A DNA stretch of 64,000 bases from Roseimarinus sediminis (GTDB taxonomy: Bacteria > Bacteroidota > Bacteroidia > Bacteroidales > Prolixibacteraceae). Made by a program: the position numbers and the translations under genes. The notes beneath the pieces are model-generated. The model saw nothing but the letters and a program-made list of their open reading frames with translations. It did no database searches and was not told where the DNA came from. The stretch is taken from NCBI RefSeq assembly GCF_050433125.1, contig NZ_JBNPXV010000011.1, forward strand, positions 62,001 to 126,000, given 5' to 3'. Below, piece by piece: positions 16,253-25,879 of the stretch; positions within the stretch are counted from its first letter, which is position 1, and each line of letters starts with the position of its first letter.

Positions 16253-18937
16253 TCACCTGATGATCAGTGCCCAATCCGAAATACGGTCGGGCGGGTTAAA
16301 CCGGAATGCTTCCACATTATTGAGCTGTCCGATTTCAGAAAATGCTTTCATTTCACCACTTTCGGTGTTCAGCCAAAAGGCTTTGGTGTAAGTTCCCTCT
16401 TTAAGTTGAAGGGTAAAAGGTTCACCATCCATAGCAAACACCAGGTATTGTTTACCGGGTTCGGCCAGGGCGTAAACGCGCAAAGCTTCACACTCCGATA
16501 GCAAAGCATCATCGGGCTGCATACGGTGAAAGTCAATTTCATTTTGCATGGTTTCGCTTAAGATGCTCACGTATCTTTCCGACCGTGTAAATTCGTTTTC
16601 ATCGTTAAAGGGCAAGCCGTCGGGACCTCCGGCTACCAGCTCGTACTCACTGGCATGTCCGTTCCAGGTAAACGAAGCTCCGGCAGTGGCGCAGGCCCAG
16701 GCTGCACGACGCAAATCGTCCTGATCGGCTCCCGAGCGCTGGTGCCAGTATCGGCGCCAAAGTGCATTGCCTTCGCTCATAAACACCGGCTTCCCGCGAT
16801 AGCCAAGCAAACAGGCCACATGGTGGGTCCAGGGTTCACGCCAAAGATGCTTGCGTTCGAGCGATTTATCCTCAAATACGATGCGGTGGTTTTCGACCGC
16901 AGCAAAGCTGTATTCGGGCAAATGATAAAAATTTTCACGCGGGCACTCGTCTTCGTAGGTAGTGAGATGATCAAACACATCGTATTTTTTAATCAGTCGC
17001 ATGTAGGCAAGTTCAAAATCTTCGCGATCTCCGGGCACTTCCCAAACAAAATTCCAGCCTGCCAGGTTGGCATAGGGAGCCAGGCGGGCTACCATGTATT
17101 TCACATAAAAGTCGCGTTCTTCATCATTCAGATTTTCCCATTCTGGTCCATCGTTTCGGCTACCATCAACACCAAGAAACATGTGCACTCCCACATTGCG
17201 CTCATTGAGCCAGTTCATGTGCTGTTCCATGCGCTGCCACACGGCAAGGTTCATGGTTTCGGTAATGTTTTCATCGCTGAAGAGCGCCAGATCGAGCGTT
17301 TCGGGTTCCGGACCATCCTGATAGTATTGCCCAAAGCAGCAAAGCGAAAGCAGCCAGTTTACCTGTAGGTGATTGTAGTCATTGTCAAGCAATTTTTGAT
17401 AAACGTTTTTAGTCAGCCAGTCGAAATCCTGACCCAGCGAACCATGTCCTGTTTCGTAATACGATTTTAAATAAACCGGTTCGTTACCATTGTAGGCAAA
17501 CCAATAAGGATTTTTTTTGTACGGTTTGATGATGCCTTTACCTGCATTTTGAGTTGTACAGTAGAAACTACCATGACCGCCGGGCGTTCCATCGCTCCAG
17601 CGATAAACATAGTTCCACAGCCCCGGTTCATCGGGCATGAAACGCATTTTCCAGGCAGCACCTTCGGCAAAAGAACCTGAGCCATCGGCGTTGCCATCGT
17701 AAAAGCCCATAAAATCGACCACCCGTCCCGAAGGTGCCTGATATTGTACCAGCAAATCAACATTGGTGAAACGGTTTTCATATGGCTTTTTATTGATCAG
17801 CGAAGTTTCGAAAACACGATACAATGCAACTTTTTTACCGCTACCCGAAATTCTTTCAAGCCATTGGGGATACGCTTTTTCGAGCAGGTCTTCACCATAA
17901 TTACTTAAGTAGCTGTAGCCCACTCTGCGTTCATGTTCTATTTCCGAAAAACGATCATGAGCAATGCCATCGCGTCCGACAAACATGGGTTGATTGCTTT
18001 CGATATCATAAAAGCGGGCCCATAAGGGCGAAGCGTCTGGATTGTCGATTACCACCCGGTCGCGACCTCGCGGATAGGAAGCATCTTTCACCCACTTTAC
18101 TTCTTTTCCTTCAATGTTGGAGCGTTGGTACCAGGCCACTGCATATTCAATGGCACGCACCACACGATAGTCGGGGTTTTCGATGCCCATCAGAAACTTT
18201 ACCACTCCAACACTTTCCCCTCCGCTAAGCGAAGGCAACTCGTAGGCGCGGGCCTTTGCGGGCGATAGATCGAACTCATCGTGCTGGGCACACCATACCG
18301 TTGGTTGGCCGTTTACCACTACCTGCATATCGAGAATCAAAGCGATTGCCTTTTCATTGGCTTTCCGGCACTTTTCCTTATACATGGGGTCGACGAAACG
18401 ATAGGCAGCTGCACCTTGCTCAATGTCGCGAAACAGGCTCATTACGCCTATCATTGCCCCATCGTTAAAGGTGATATGGCTGTAGTAACCTTCTCTTAAA
18501 GGGTAATACTGGGGCCAGCCACCGTTTTCATACCGGGCTTCGAGCAAATAATCGAGCCCGTTCATAAAGGCTGTTTCGAAACGGTCGAAGTTGGTAGCAC
18601 TGTAAACTTTGGCTAAAAAGCGCATCTGGCTATGGGTTGCACCGTTGTCGATGGTTGTACCCATTTCCTGCGACTTTTGCTTTTCCAGCTTTTCGCGTTC
18701 AGCTTTTGACAAGGGCCTGGCCATGTCGATGTTTTTGTACCAGCCCCCATTGTCATGCTGATACAACAGGAGGTTATCGGCTATTCGAATGGCTTCAGCG
18801 CTGTTGTACCATGCTGCCGGCTGATCATGTACCTGCCGCCACCTTATTTCATTATTTTGTGAAAGCAGGGCTAAGGGCAGTTGTACAACAAAAGCAAACA
18901 GGAAAAGTGGAATAAGTATTCTTTGAAATGTTTTCAT
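16253..18937 (-). CDS. PL10 pectate lyase fused to apiosidase-like (DUF5060-type) glycoside hydrolase
   Basis: An 894-residue two-enzyme protein. After a signal peptide (about 1-27), residues 35-365 are a PL10 pectate lyase: LLYQHDNGGWYKNIDMA, the PRGRDRVVIDNPD stretch and PLWARFYDIESNQPMFVGRDG are characteristic, and the size fits the whole catalytic domain. Residues about 370-470 are a DUF5060-like beta-sandwich and 475-790 a TIM-barrel hydrolase of the apiosidase-like/DUF4038 type, with candidate catalytic Glu633 (FVWEVPG) and Glu722 (FMSEGN); a small beta-domain ends the protein. It probably acts in the periplasm or outside on oligogalacturonides carrying side groups. A lyase joined to a side-chain hydrolase suggests a backbone substituted with apiose. 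The second activity is inference. A terminator upstream suggests its own promoter. Confidence 0.82.
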   Translation of the reverse strand: MKTFQRILIPLFLFAFVVQLPLALLSQNNEIRWRQVHDQPAAWYNSAEAIRIADNLLLYQHDNGGWYKNIDMARPLSKAEREKLEKQKSQEMGTTIDNGATHSQMRFLAKVYSATNFDRFETAFMNGLDYLLEARYENGGWPQYYPLREGYYSHITFNDGAMIGVMSLFRDIEQGAAAYRFVDPMYKEKCRKANEKAIALILDMQVVVNGQPTVWCAQHDEFDLSPAKARAYELPSLSGGESVGVVKFLMGIENPDYRVVRAIEYAVAWYQRSNIEGKEVKWVKDASYPRGRDRVVIDNPDASPLWARFYDIESNQPMFVGRDGIAHDRFSEIEHERRVGYSYLSNYGEDLLEKAYPQWLERISGSGKKVALYRVFETSLINKKPYENRFTNVDLLVQYQAPSGRVVDFMGFYDGNADGSGSFAEGAAWKMRFMPDEPGLWNYVYRWSDGTPGGHGSFYCTTQNAGKGIIKPYKKNPYWFAYNGNEPVYLKSYYETGHGSLGQDFDWLTKNVYQKLLDNDYNHLQVNWLLSLCCFGQYYQDGPEPETLDLALFSDENITETMNLAVWQRMEQHMNWLNERNVGVHMFLGVDGSRNDGPEWENLNDEERDFYVKYMVARLAPYANLAGWNFVWEVPGDREDFELAYMRLIKKYDVFDHLTTYEDECPRENFYHLPEYSFAAVENHRIVFEDKSLERKHLWREPWTHHVACLLGYRGKPVFMSEGNALWRRYWHQRSGADQDDLRRAAWACATAGASFTWNGHASEYELVAGGPDGLPFNDENEFTRSERYVSILSETMQNEIDFHRMQPDDALLSECEALRVYALAEPGKQYLVFAMDGEPFTLQLKEGTYTKAFWLNTESGEMKAFSEIGQLNNVEAFRFNPPDRISDWALIIR

Positions 18938-18987
18938 TTTCGGTTAAGCTTAGTTGCATTCTATTCAAATTGCATGTAAGTTGAAAA

Positions 18988-19041
18988 AAAACAGCTTCTG
19001 AAAAAAGTTTTGTCGGTAAAACTTAAGACCGACGCTGTTTT
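18988..19041 (-). terminator. Strong nested terminator after the PL1 gene
   Basis: Read on the minus strand, AAAACAGC (19034-19041) pairs with GCTGTTTT (18988-18995), enclosing a second perfect hairpin (19012-19017 with 19028-19033), and a run of eight Ts follows. It ends the PL1 transcript and isolates the PL10 fusion gene. Confidence 0.7.
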
Positions 19042-19053
19042 AAACCAATCGAT

Positions 19054-20394
19054 TTACGGTAAAATACTGTTCAGATAATTCTCAATGTTGCTATAGCCAT
19101 CACCATTACGATCACCTTTTGTATCGGATGGATCGTTGGGGTTGAGTCCATTTTTTTGTTCCCATCGATCAGGCATGCCATCGTTATCGGAATCGCGTGG
19201 AGCCTTTCCTGTTTTTAGTATTGGCCAGCCACCTGCATCCTCAATTGTGTTGATATGTCCCTGGTTGTTTTGAACTTTTCCTTTCTTTACTTCTTTCAAA
19301 ATACGTTTTTCCCAGCTATCGCGAGCCGGAGCTATAAGACCCGCATTTTTCAGTACACTTTTATATGCCTCAGTGGCCGGTTGCGTTGCAACAGGGGCCG
19401 TATCAAAAGGCTGATCAACCCTAAAATCGCTTTCCAAAACATCGGACGAATGCTCAACAGCATATTTCCAGTTATCCTGTTCTGCTTCGGGAAAGCCTTC
19501 CATGTAATTACCGGCAATATACCATTGAGGGCGGAAGCCGTATTGATCGGCACTTTCAACCCGAACCAGCCTTTTCTTCACCTTATCGCTGGTAGCCGGA
19601 CCTGGCTTGTAATAATTATCGACAAAGTTGATGCTCAATGGTTTTCCGTCGCAGGTACGGTGGCCCCAGTTATAAATAACATTGTTCCGGAAATCCATTA
19701 ATATGGTATTTTCGTCGGCATTACCTGCCACACTGGGGTTGCGTGCCGTATGATGTGCAAAAAGGTTGTGGTGATACGAAGTACGCTTTCCGCCCAGTGA
19801 TGCACCATAGCCATGCGCTCCTTTTTCATGAATCGATTTTGTGAGCGATTCGGCTGCGATGCACCACTGGATGGTGAGGTCCTCGGTTCCGTGCCAGGTA
19901 TTCATCATTTCGTCGACCGACCAGCTAAAGGTACAATGATCGATGATGACCTGCTTACTGTTGCGGATCTGCAAAGCATCAATCTCGCTGCCAATAAGAC
20001 CCGACCGGGTGCCCGGACGCACACGTATGGCCCGCACAATGACATTGTTAGCGCCATCGACAAATAAAGGGAAATTTTTTAGGGTAATGCCTTCACCCGG
20101 TGCCGATTGCCCTGCAATGGTCAAATCTGATTCAGTAATTCGCAATTCCTTTTTCAGTTCAATGGTACCAGCTACTTTAAAAACAACAATACGGGGACCT
20201 TTGGCTTCAATTGCCTCTCGTAAGCTTCCGGGACCATGATCGTTCAGATTGCTTACAACAAAAACTTCACCGCCACGTCCTCCGGTGGCATATGCACCAA
20301 AACCCCCGGCTGTGGGAAAGGCTTTGGGTTGCGCCGATACAAGGAATGTACAAAGCATCAGGCCAGACAAGAATGTATTTTTAAGCATATTCAT
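19054..20394 (-). CDS. PL1 pectate lyase with calcium-loop C-terminus
   Basis: A PL1 lyase of about 446 residues that should cut homogalacturonan by beta-elimination. After the signal peptide (MLKNTFLSGLMLCTFLVSAQ) the right-handed beta-helix begins with FPTAGGFGAYATGGRGGE. The PL1 substrate-site motifs IIDHCTFSWSVDE and ARNPSVAGN are present. The tail DSDNDGMPDRWEQKNGLNP followed by DRNGDGYSNIENYL is an EF-hand/thrombospondin-3-like calcium motif shared with the other PL1 enzymes here. The open frame extends to 20424, but that extension runs through a conserved hairpin, so I chose the ATG at 20394; 20388 is also possible. It follows the second SusCD pair and is probably expressed with it. 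Confidence 0.9.
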   Translation of the reverse strand: MNMLKNTFLSGLMLCTFLVSAQPKAFPTAGGFGAYATGGRGGEVFVVSNLNDHGPGSLREAIEAKGPRIVVFKVAGTIELKKELRITESDLTIAGQSAPGEGITLKNFPLFVDGANNVIVRAIRVRPGTRSGLIGSEIDALQIRNSKQVIIDHCTFSWSVDEMMNTWHGTEDLTIQWCIAAESLTKSIHEKGAHGYGASLGGKRTSYHHNLFAHHTARNPSVAGNADENTILMDFRNNVIYNWGHRTCDGKPLSINFVDNYYKPGPATSDKVKKRLVRVESADQYGFRPQWYIAGNYMEGFPEAEQDNWKYAVEHSSDVLESDFRVDQPFDTAPVATQPATEAYKSVLKNAGLIAPARDSWEKRILKEVKKGKVQNNQGHINTIEDAGGWPILKTGKAPRDSDNDGMPDRWEQKNGLNPNDPSDTKGDRNGDGYSNIENYLNSILP

Positions 20395-20411
20395 CAGTTG
20401 CTTTATTATAA

Positions 20412-20437
20412 GAAGGGGGACCAACTGATCCCCCTTC
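20412..20437 (-). ncRNA. Conserved hairpin downstream of the second susD
   Basis: On the minus strand GAAGGGGGA pairs perfectly with TCCCCCTTC around a short TCAGTTGG loop region that allows an extra U.G and C-G pair. Read from the other strand that wobble becomes a C/A mismatch, so the structure fits minus-strand RNA. The same element follows the other susD at 26162-26187. There is no long U run, so an mRNA-stabilising or processing hairpin is as likely as a terminator. Confidence 0.6.
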
Positions 20438-20531
20438 GCACCTAAAAATTAAAATTAAACTATGAAAAAAACTTTTTAACGGGGTCATTTAAAGACAAGA
20501 TAAATGAAAACTATTCATCTTCAAATCAATA

Positions 20532-22367
20532 CTAATATCCCGGATTTTGGTAATCAACACCTTCTTCCAATGTTGCCGAATAGGTTGTTGATATTGGACG
20601 CAAAGCATAATTTGGATCGAAATATTGTGCCAAATCGGGATGTGTTTCGTTCAAATAAGAAACATCTTTAAACATTCCGGTACGTTTCAGATCATAGAAT
20701 CGTACACCTTCACCACAAAGTTCACGTGCGCGCTCATCGAGAATGGTCCGAATTGTAGCCGTACCATTTATCGGCTCGGCCCCTGCACGGGTACGCACTT
20801 TGTTAATATAGGCCACGGAATTACTACCTCCGTTAACATAAATATCAGCTTCGGCAGCAATCAGATAAACCTCAGCCATACGCATAATGAAGAAAGCGTT
20901 AAGGTTTCCGTTACGCATTTTTGCTGCATTGGCAACATAATAATTACTACTATTATGCTTTGTTAGTGAAGGATAGAAGAAGCGAAAGAGGTTTTCATTT
21001 GATCCATCGGCAGTATAACCATTTGCCGGGTTGTTATAGGCATAGGTCATGTTTACATTCTTTTTTTCATCGTTGTAAACATCATGATAATCAACAAGCA
21101 AATAAGGGCTTACAGACCTGGCAAGCAACTCATCTTCATAACCTTCATCCTGAGGCATGAGGAATTTAATGGCCAGATCATCGACAGACAAAGTTGTTCC
21201 TGCAATACTTTCATTCTTATCGTATTTATTGGCGGTACCAATATCCCAGGTATATTCCTGCATTCCTTTCCACTCTGTTCTGAATGATTTGTGAAAACGT
21301 GGATCCAATGTACCATCGGTTTGTTCAAACAAGCTCAGCAAGTGTTGAGTTGGCATAAAATGTCCCGATGGCATACCATCGTAGGTTAATATGTAGTCCT
21401 GTGTTTTCAGGAAGGCACCAAAATTATACACATTGCAACCAAAATATTCATCATTTCTGTTGAGTTTATGATTGCCATTGCTCGATCCATGACCGTCACT
21501 TCCTGCGTACCACCTTTGTTTCCATAAAGCTTCCTTATTCTCCCTGTTATTGGCTTCAGCGAAGACTTCATCAAAAGTATCGTACATGTAGGTATTATAA
21601 ACGGCTCCACCGGTTTCACAATCGTCGATTAACATTTTGGCATATTCGAGTGCCTTGGGTGCAAACTGCTTGCTTTCGTCCCAGTAAGTCGATTGAAGAC
21701 AAACCTTTGCCAACATTCCTAATGCTGCTTTTTTGCTTGGCTTTGTTGCGGTTGAATGTTCTCCTACAGGTAACCATTCGAAAGCAAATTGCAAATCGGG
21801 TATAATGATGTCCTTGTAAATTGTTAGCGGATCGGTGCGTTCAGGTGAAAAATCAATAAATTTTGCAGGTTCGGTTAATACGGTGATGCCGCCAAACTGT
21901 TCAACTGCATTAAAATAGTAGATGGCCCGCATAAAATATGCCTCCGCTAATTTTTCATTACGGGCTTCCTCTGTTTTATAAGGTGGGTTTTGCGCATAAT
22001 AAATGGCCGAATTACACGAACCAATTCCATCGTAAATGCCATTCCATAAACTATTGGTATAAGTTGTATTGGGCATTGATCCGGCAAAAAACCAAAACCA
22101 TTGGGTATACGATGTTGATTCGTTCCCCCTGAATGTCCATAAATCTGATTCAGCTTCGCTATAATGCATCCATGAATCGGTGCCATACATATAACGTTCC
22201 ATCCCAAAATAACATTGATTGATCAAGGTTTCATATCCATCAATTGTTTGAGACATTATCTCCATTGTAAATCCGCCTGGATTTTCTTCCTCGAGTGAAC
22301 ACCCCTGAAAGATGGCAACAAGCAGCACTATTGCTGCCAACTTCATATATTTAAATGTATTTCTCAT
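20532..22367 (-). CDS. SusD-like surface glycan-binding lipoprotein (copy 2)
   Basis: A 611-residue SusD/RagB protein. The signal peptide ends in a lipobox with Cys23 (VAIFQGCSLEEE), so it is lipid-anchored, and acidic residues after the Cys favour surface export. The N-terminal TPR-like region (YFMRAIYYFNAVEQFGGITVL) and the C-terminal block with RMAEVYLIAAEADIYVNGG and RARELCGEGVRFYDLKRTGMF are family hallmarks. It should cap the SusC channel encoded 30 bp upstream and bind a pectic oligosaccharide; the ligand cannot be read from sequence. It belongs to the duplicated module whose own sigma and FecR genes have decayed. Confidence 0.95.
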   Translation of the reverse strand: MRNTFKYMKLAAIVLLVAIFQGCSLEEENPGGFTMEIMSQTIDGYETLINQCYFGMERYMYGTDSWMHYSEAESDLWTFRGNESTSYTQWFWFFAGSMPNTTYTNSLWNGIYDGIGSCNSAIYYAQNPPYKTEEARNEKLAEAYFMRAIYYFNAVEQFGGITVLTEPAKFIDFSPERTDPLTIYKDIIIPDLQFAFEWLPVGEHSTATKPSKKAALGMLAKVCLQSTYWDESKQFAPKALEYAKMLIDDCETGGAVYNTYMYDTFDEVFAEANNRENKEALWKQRWYAGSDGHGSSNGNHKLNRNDEYFGCNVYNFGAFLKTQDYILTYDGMPSGHFMPTQHLLSLFEQTDGTLDPRFHKSFRTEWKGMQEYTWDIGTANKYDKNESIAGTTLSVDDLAIKFLMPQDEGYEDELLARSVSPYLLVDYHDVYNDEKKNVNMTYAYNNPANGYTADGSNENLFRFFYPSLTKHNSSNYYVANAAKMRNGNLNAFFIMRMAEVYLIAAEADIYVNGGSNSVAYINKVRTRAGAEPINGTATIRTILDERARELCGEGVRFYDLKRTGMFKDVSYLNETHPDLAQYFDPNYALRPISTTYSATLEEGVDYQNPGY

Positions 22368-22397
22368 TTTATTTTTATTTTCTTATTTGTAAATCAA

Positions 22398-25300
22398 TTA
22401 GAATGTAATGTTTACACCAAAAACGAATTGTTTGTAGAGCGGGAAAGCGTCTGAACCATTTGTTTCAGGATCGGTGTTTTGCAACTGCTTGCTTTTTATC
22501 CAGATATATGGATTATAGGCAGTGGCGAAAATTCGACAGCTACTCATCATGATTTTCTGACTTACGTTTTTAGGTAAGGTATATCCCAGGGTTACATTCT
22601 TAATTTTCATAAACGAACCATCCTGATAGGTGTAAGCTGACAAGAATTCGCTTTGCTCACTTCCAGATCCCGGTACAGGGAAATAGGCTGTTTGATTATT
22701 TTCTGTCCAATAATCAATACCAGACGGTTGATTTGTTGTGGCGCCAGGTTTTGCCGAGTACCATCCAATCAAATCGCTTTCAATGGTTTGTCCAAAGCGG
22801 CCCATTACAAATACGGTGAAGTCAAAATCACGATAGGTAATTGTATTGTTTAAACCGGCCACAACATTTGGATTCGAGTGTCCAATAATTTGCTTATCAT
22901 CGGCACTGTACTTGTGCACACCACCATCATCACTGTCTTCCTGTTCAACTGTTTCCAGTTTTATCCAACCTGGTTTAACACCATATGCTTCCAATTCTTC
23001 AGCCGATGCATCTGTTCCCCAAATACCCTGATATTTGTAGCCATAGATTGAGTTGATTGGGCTGCCAACAAAAAGGCTTTCAGAAATAAGATCTCCACCA
23101 GGCAAATTATCAATCTGCTCATTATTATGCGTAAACGACAAGGTGGTATTCCACCTAAAATCCTTTGTCTGAATATTCGTTGAGTTCAATGTTACTTCAA
23201 TACCTTTATTGCTTGTTTCAGCAATATTTTCCCAGCTTGACAATGGGGCACCCCATCCGGTTACACCGCTTGTAATGGGCATAGTACGCTTGAATAACAA
23301 ATCAGTGGTTTTGGTATTAAAATATTCAACAGCTCCATCGATACGACCATCCAAAAGAGCGAAATCCAATCCAATATTCATATTGTAAGATTTTTCCCAG
23401 CCCAGACTTGGATTACCATAAGTACCTGTATATTGGGTAAAAGGTGCAATTTCACCATCTACAGACACTCCATATCCGGTGTATGCATATGCATTGGTAT
23501 GTGTACTGTATGCCGACACGCCGCCTGAGTTACCGGTTTTACCATAGCCCACACGCAATTTCAGGTTATTCAGCCATTCATCAGAGAAATCCATAAAGGC
23601 TTCATCGGAGATGCGCCATGCCAATGCTCCGGCGGGAAAGAAGTCCCACTTATTGCCTTCGGAGAACCAACTTACACCATCCCATCGATTTGACAGGGTA
23701 AGCAGATATTTTCCTTTATATGAATAATTCAACCTTGCGGCATATGACATTTTATTTGTCTTTGAGAAACTCGATTCGATGCGCTGTGAAGTAGCAGATG
23801 CCAGTCGGTAAAACGTCCACGAATCAAGTTCCTGTCCACTTCCCGATGCCATGCTCCCTTCATGAACATTTGAAGCATACGAAGTTACAAAAGTTGCAGC
23901 CAAGGAATGATCTTGAGCAAGGGTTGCCTTGTAAGATGCAATATTTTCCCAGGTATAACTATAAGCACTATTGTTGGTAATGGATGCATGGGGTGAACCT
24001 GCATAAGACGGGCGGTTGGCGTTGGCCTGCTCACCCCAGTATTGTCCTGTACGCGCATTACTGAGCGTTCCATTCACTACCGATTTAATGCTGAGACCTT
24101 TAAAAGGTAAAACTTCGAGAAAAGCAATGGCATTTGCATAAATAGATCTGGTGTTGTTAACAAACTGATTTTCTATAAAATCACTCAATGGCGAATATTG
24201 TCCATTGGCATATTCATGAATTAACTGCCCCTCTTCATCATAAGCCTCACCCAGGGGAAATGACGACAATGCTTTTGTAAAGGTATTTTTTACCCCTCTA
24301 TCCATGTCGGAATAGTTGATATTAGTAGTAAAACCTGCATTTGCATATTTTCCCAGTTCCTGATCAATGTTCATTCTGATTGCATACCGCTCAAGACTTT
24401 CATTGGGCAGCAGTCCTTCATCTTTTACATAATTAATGCCCGAGTAAATTTTTGTTTTATCAGTACCTCCGGTAACCGAGAGGTTGTATTTTTGATTGGT
24501 GGCTCCGTCGCCAATTGCTTCATCAACCCAGTCAATCCATTGATTGTTGTTGTATGCGTTATACATGCCTGCATCGGTAAGAATCGACGACATATCTACC
24601 GGATAATCACCGTTGATATATTTATACGATTCGCGCTGATAGCTGGTCCATTCCTGACCCGTCATTCCATGTAAAAATTCGGGAGTGCCGCTAACGCCAT
24701 AATGGGCATCAAAATTTACGGTGGCCTTGCCTTCTTTGCCACGTTTGGTTGTGATAATCACAACACCATTCGATCCGGAAGAACCGTAAATGGCCGTTGA
24801 TGAAGCATCCTTCAATATGTCGACCGATTCAATATCACTTGGATTGATCTGATTATAGCTCCCCGGAATTCCATCAATTATAAATAGCGGTGAATTATCA
24901 CCATATATTGATCGTGAACCACGCAACAGAATTTCAACGTCGGAACCAATTTGTCCGCTGGTTTTTACTATGTCCATACCTGCAACCCTGCCTTGCAAGG
25001 CTTCCATTACGTTATTGGTTGGAGCGATGGTCACTTCTTCGGAAGAAACAGAAGTAACAGCACCCGTCAAATCACTCTTTTTCATGGTTCCATAACCAAT
25101 GGCAATGACTTCCTCAATATTCAAAGCATCTTCGCTCATGATCACCTCAAAAGTTTGCTGATTACCGATGGCTACTTCCTGTGCCTGCATTCCTATAAAA
25201 GAAAAAACGAGTGCTTCAGCATTTTGAGGTACTTCGATGTTGAATTTACCATCAAAATCGGTGGTGACGCCAATGGTGGTTCCTTTTACAATGACGGTAA

Positions 25301-25538
25301 CGCTTGGCAGTGCACTTCCATCTTCATTGCGAACAATGCCGCTTAGATTTTTTGTCTGCTGGGCAGCCTGCATTTCGGCCTTCCCGTTAAATTCAAGCGA
25401 AAAATTTTTGTTCTGCGAATCAGATGCTGCACCAAAACCAAGCATGGTGCAGAACAGCAGGATGGCTGTAATTTTGCCTGTTAAAAATAATCTTCGGAAG
25501 CCATCTCGATGGCCTCGCTTAATCGTTAGATTTTTCAT
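22398..25538 (-). CDS. SusC-like TonB-dependent transporter without STN domain (copy 2)
   Basis: A 1046-residue outer-membrane transporter. The order is signal region, carboxypeptidase-regulatory-like domain (about 63-140, SGIVRNEDGSALPSVTVIVK), plug (about 150-265, with LFIIDGIPG) and a 22-strand barrel ending in aromatic NITF. The first 45 residues and the regulatory domain nearly match the SusC at 27943-31302, but the STN signalling domain present there is missing. The junction reads NKNFSLEFNGKAEMQAAQQ, where NKNFSLE matches the start of the other protein's STN and GKAEMQ matches sequence just after it, so an internal deletion is likely. It should import pectic oligosaccharides with the SusD that follows, but cannot signal to a FecR. 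Confidence 0.95.
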   Translation of the reverse strand: MKNLTIKRGHRDGFRRLFLTGKITAILLFCTMLGFGAASDSQNKNFSLEFNGKAEMQAAQQTKNLSGIVRNEDGSALPSVTVIVKGTTIGVTTDFDGKFNIEVPQNAEALVFSFIGMQAQEVAIGNQQTFEVIMSEDALNIEEVIAIGYGTMKKSDLTGAVTSVSSEEVTIAPTNNVMEALQGRVAGMDIVKTSGQIGSDVEILLRGSRSIYGDNSPLFIIDGIPGSYNQINPSDIESVDILKDASSTAIYGSSGSNGVVIITTKRGKEGKATVNFDAHYGVSGTPEFLHGMTGQEWTSYQRESYKYINGDYPVDMSSILTDAGMYNAYNNNQWIDWVDEAIGDGATNQKYNLSVTGGTDKTKIYSGINYVKDEGLLPNESLERYAIRMNIDQELGKYANAGFTTNINYSDMDRGVKNTFTKALSSFPLGEAYDEEGQLIHEYANGQYSPLSDFIENQFVNNTRSIYANAIAFLEVLPFKGLSIKSVVNGTLSNARTGQYWGEQANANRPSYAGSPHASITNNSAYSYTWENIASYKATLAQDHSLAATFVTSYASNVHEGSMASGSGQELDSWTFYRLASATSQRIESSFSKTNKMSYAARLNYSYKGKYLLTLSNRWDGVSWFSEGNKWDFFPAGALAWRISDEAFMDFSDEWLNNLKLRVGYGKTGNSGGVSAYSTHTNAYAYTGYGVSVDGEIAPFTQYTGTYGNPSLGWEKSYNMNIGLDFALLDGRIDGAVEYFNTKTTDLLFKRTMPITSGVTGWGAPLSSWENIAETSNKGIEVTLNSTNIQTKDFRWNTTLSFTHNNEQIDNLPGGDLISESLFVGSPINSIYGYKYQGIWGTDASAEELEAYGVKPGWIKLETVEQEDSDDGGVHKYSADDKQIIGHSNPNVVAGLNNTITYRDFDFTVFVMGRFGQTIESDLIGWYSAKPGATTNQPSGIDYWTENNQTAYFPVPGSGSEQSEFLSAYTYQDGSFMKIKNVTLGYTLPKNVSQKIMMSSCRIFATAYNPYIWIKSKQLQNTDPETNGSDAFPLYKQFVFGVNITF

Positions 25539-25615
25539 GAATTTGTAATCTTTAAGTTAGTATTTCACCCAAAGGGTGTTTATTTTCTCAGGATCTATGT
25601 GGCGACGAATCCCGC
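25539..25615 (-). promoter_or_regulatory. Duplicated susC leader (copy 2)
   Basis: The 77 bp before susC copy 2 match the leader of susC copy 1 (31303-31381) almost base for base over the first 47 bp, including a CACCC/GGGTG hairpin (25566-25578). The outer ATCCCGG hairpin of copy 1 is only partly kept. This shows that 5' control sequence was duplicated with the gene. Confidence 0.65.
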
Positions 25616-25621
25616 TTTGCT

Positions 25622-25810
25622 TATTGTATTTGTTTCAAACTTGTTAGCTTCTTTAGTTGCTAAGGCCTCATTTAATCAGGCAAAGCTTTTTATTTCTGAC
25701 ACAGCAGCGATAGGTCCTATCAAATCGGGTTTAACCGGGAAGGAAGTTGCGCTGACATGCTCTTGTAACTCGATGGTGACTATGTATTATCATGCCTGTT
25801 TTCTATTCAT
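25622..25810 (-). pseudogene. Remnant of fecR (anti-sigma) gene, heavily deleted
   Basis: No intact frame is present. The piece next to the palindrome still aligns with the start of the fecR gene at 31389-32570: the start codon complement lies at 25808-25810, with tcattct at the same offset from the palindrome (-15) in both copies, and ggtgac at -47 versus -41. The remaining roughly 180 bp cannot be aligned by eye, so about 1 kb must have been lost. The right edge is firm; the left edge is a guess. Confidence 0.45.
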
Positions 25811-25821
25811 TCTCTTAGCTT

Positions 25822-25837
25822 ATGTAAACGTTTACAT
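25822..25837. promoter_or_regulatory. Perfect LacI-type operator palindrome (psi-module copy)
   Basis: ATGTAAACGTTTACAT is a perfect 16-bp palindrome. With the next 15 bases it is identical (31 of 31) to 32582-32612, and a further 17-base identical block follows 8 variable bases later. The left arm beyond the core has decayed compared with the perfect 38-bp palindrome of the intact copy. Survival of the core beside dead genes suggests that it is still used, perhaps to control susC copy 2. Confidence 0.6.
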
Positions 25838-25879
25838 TAATAGAAAGACATCGCTTGCACAAACATCATCGTTTTTTAA

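Noticed and set aside
17397..17412. TAAACGTTTTTA operator-like sequence, and a similar one near 28795
   Set aside because: Both lie deep inside coding sequence (PL10 fusion and susC copy 1) and match only the core, as expected by chance.
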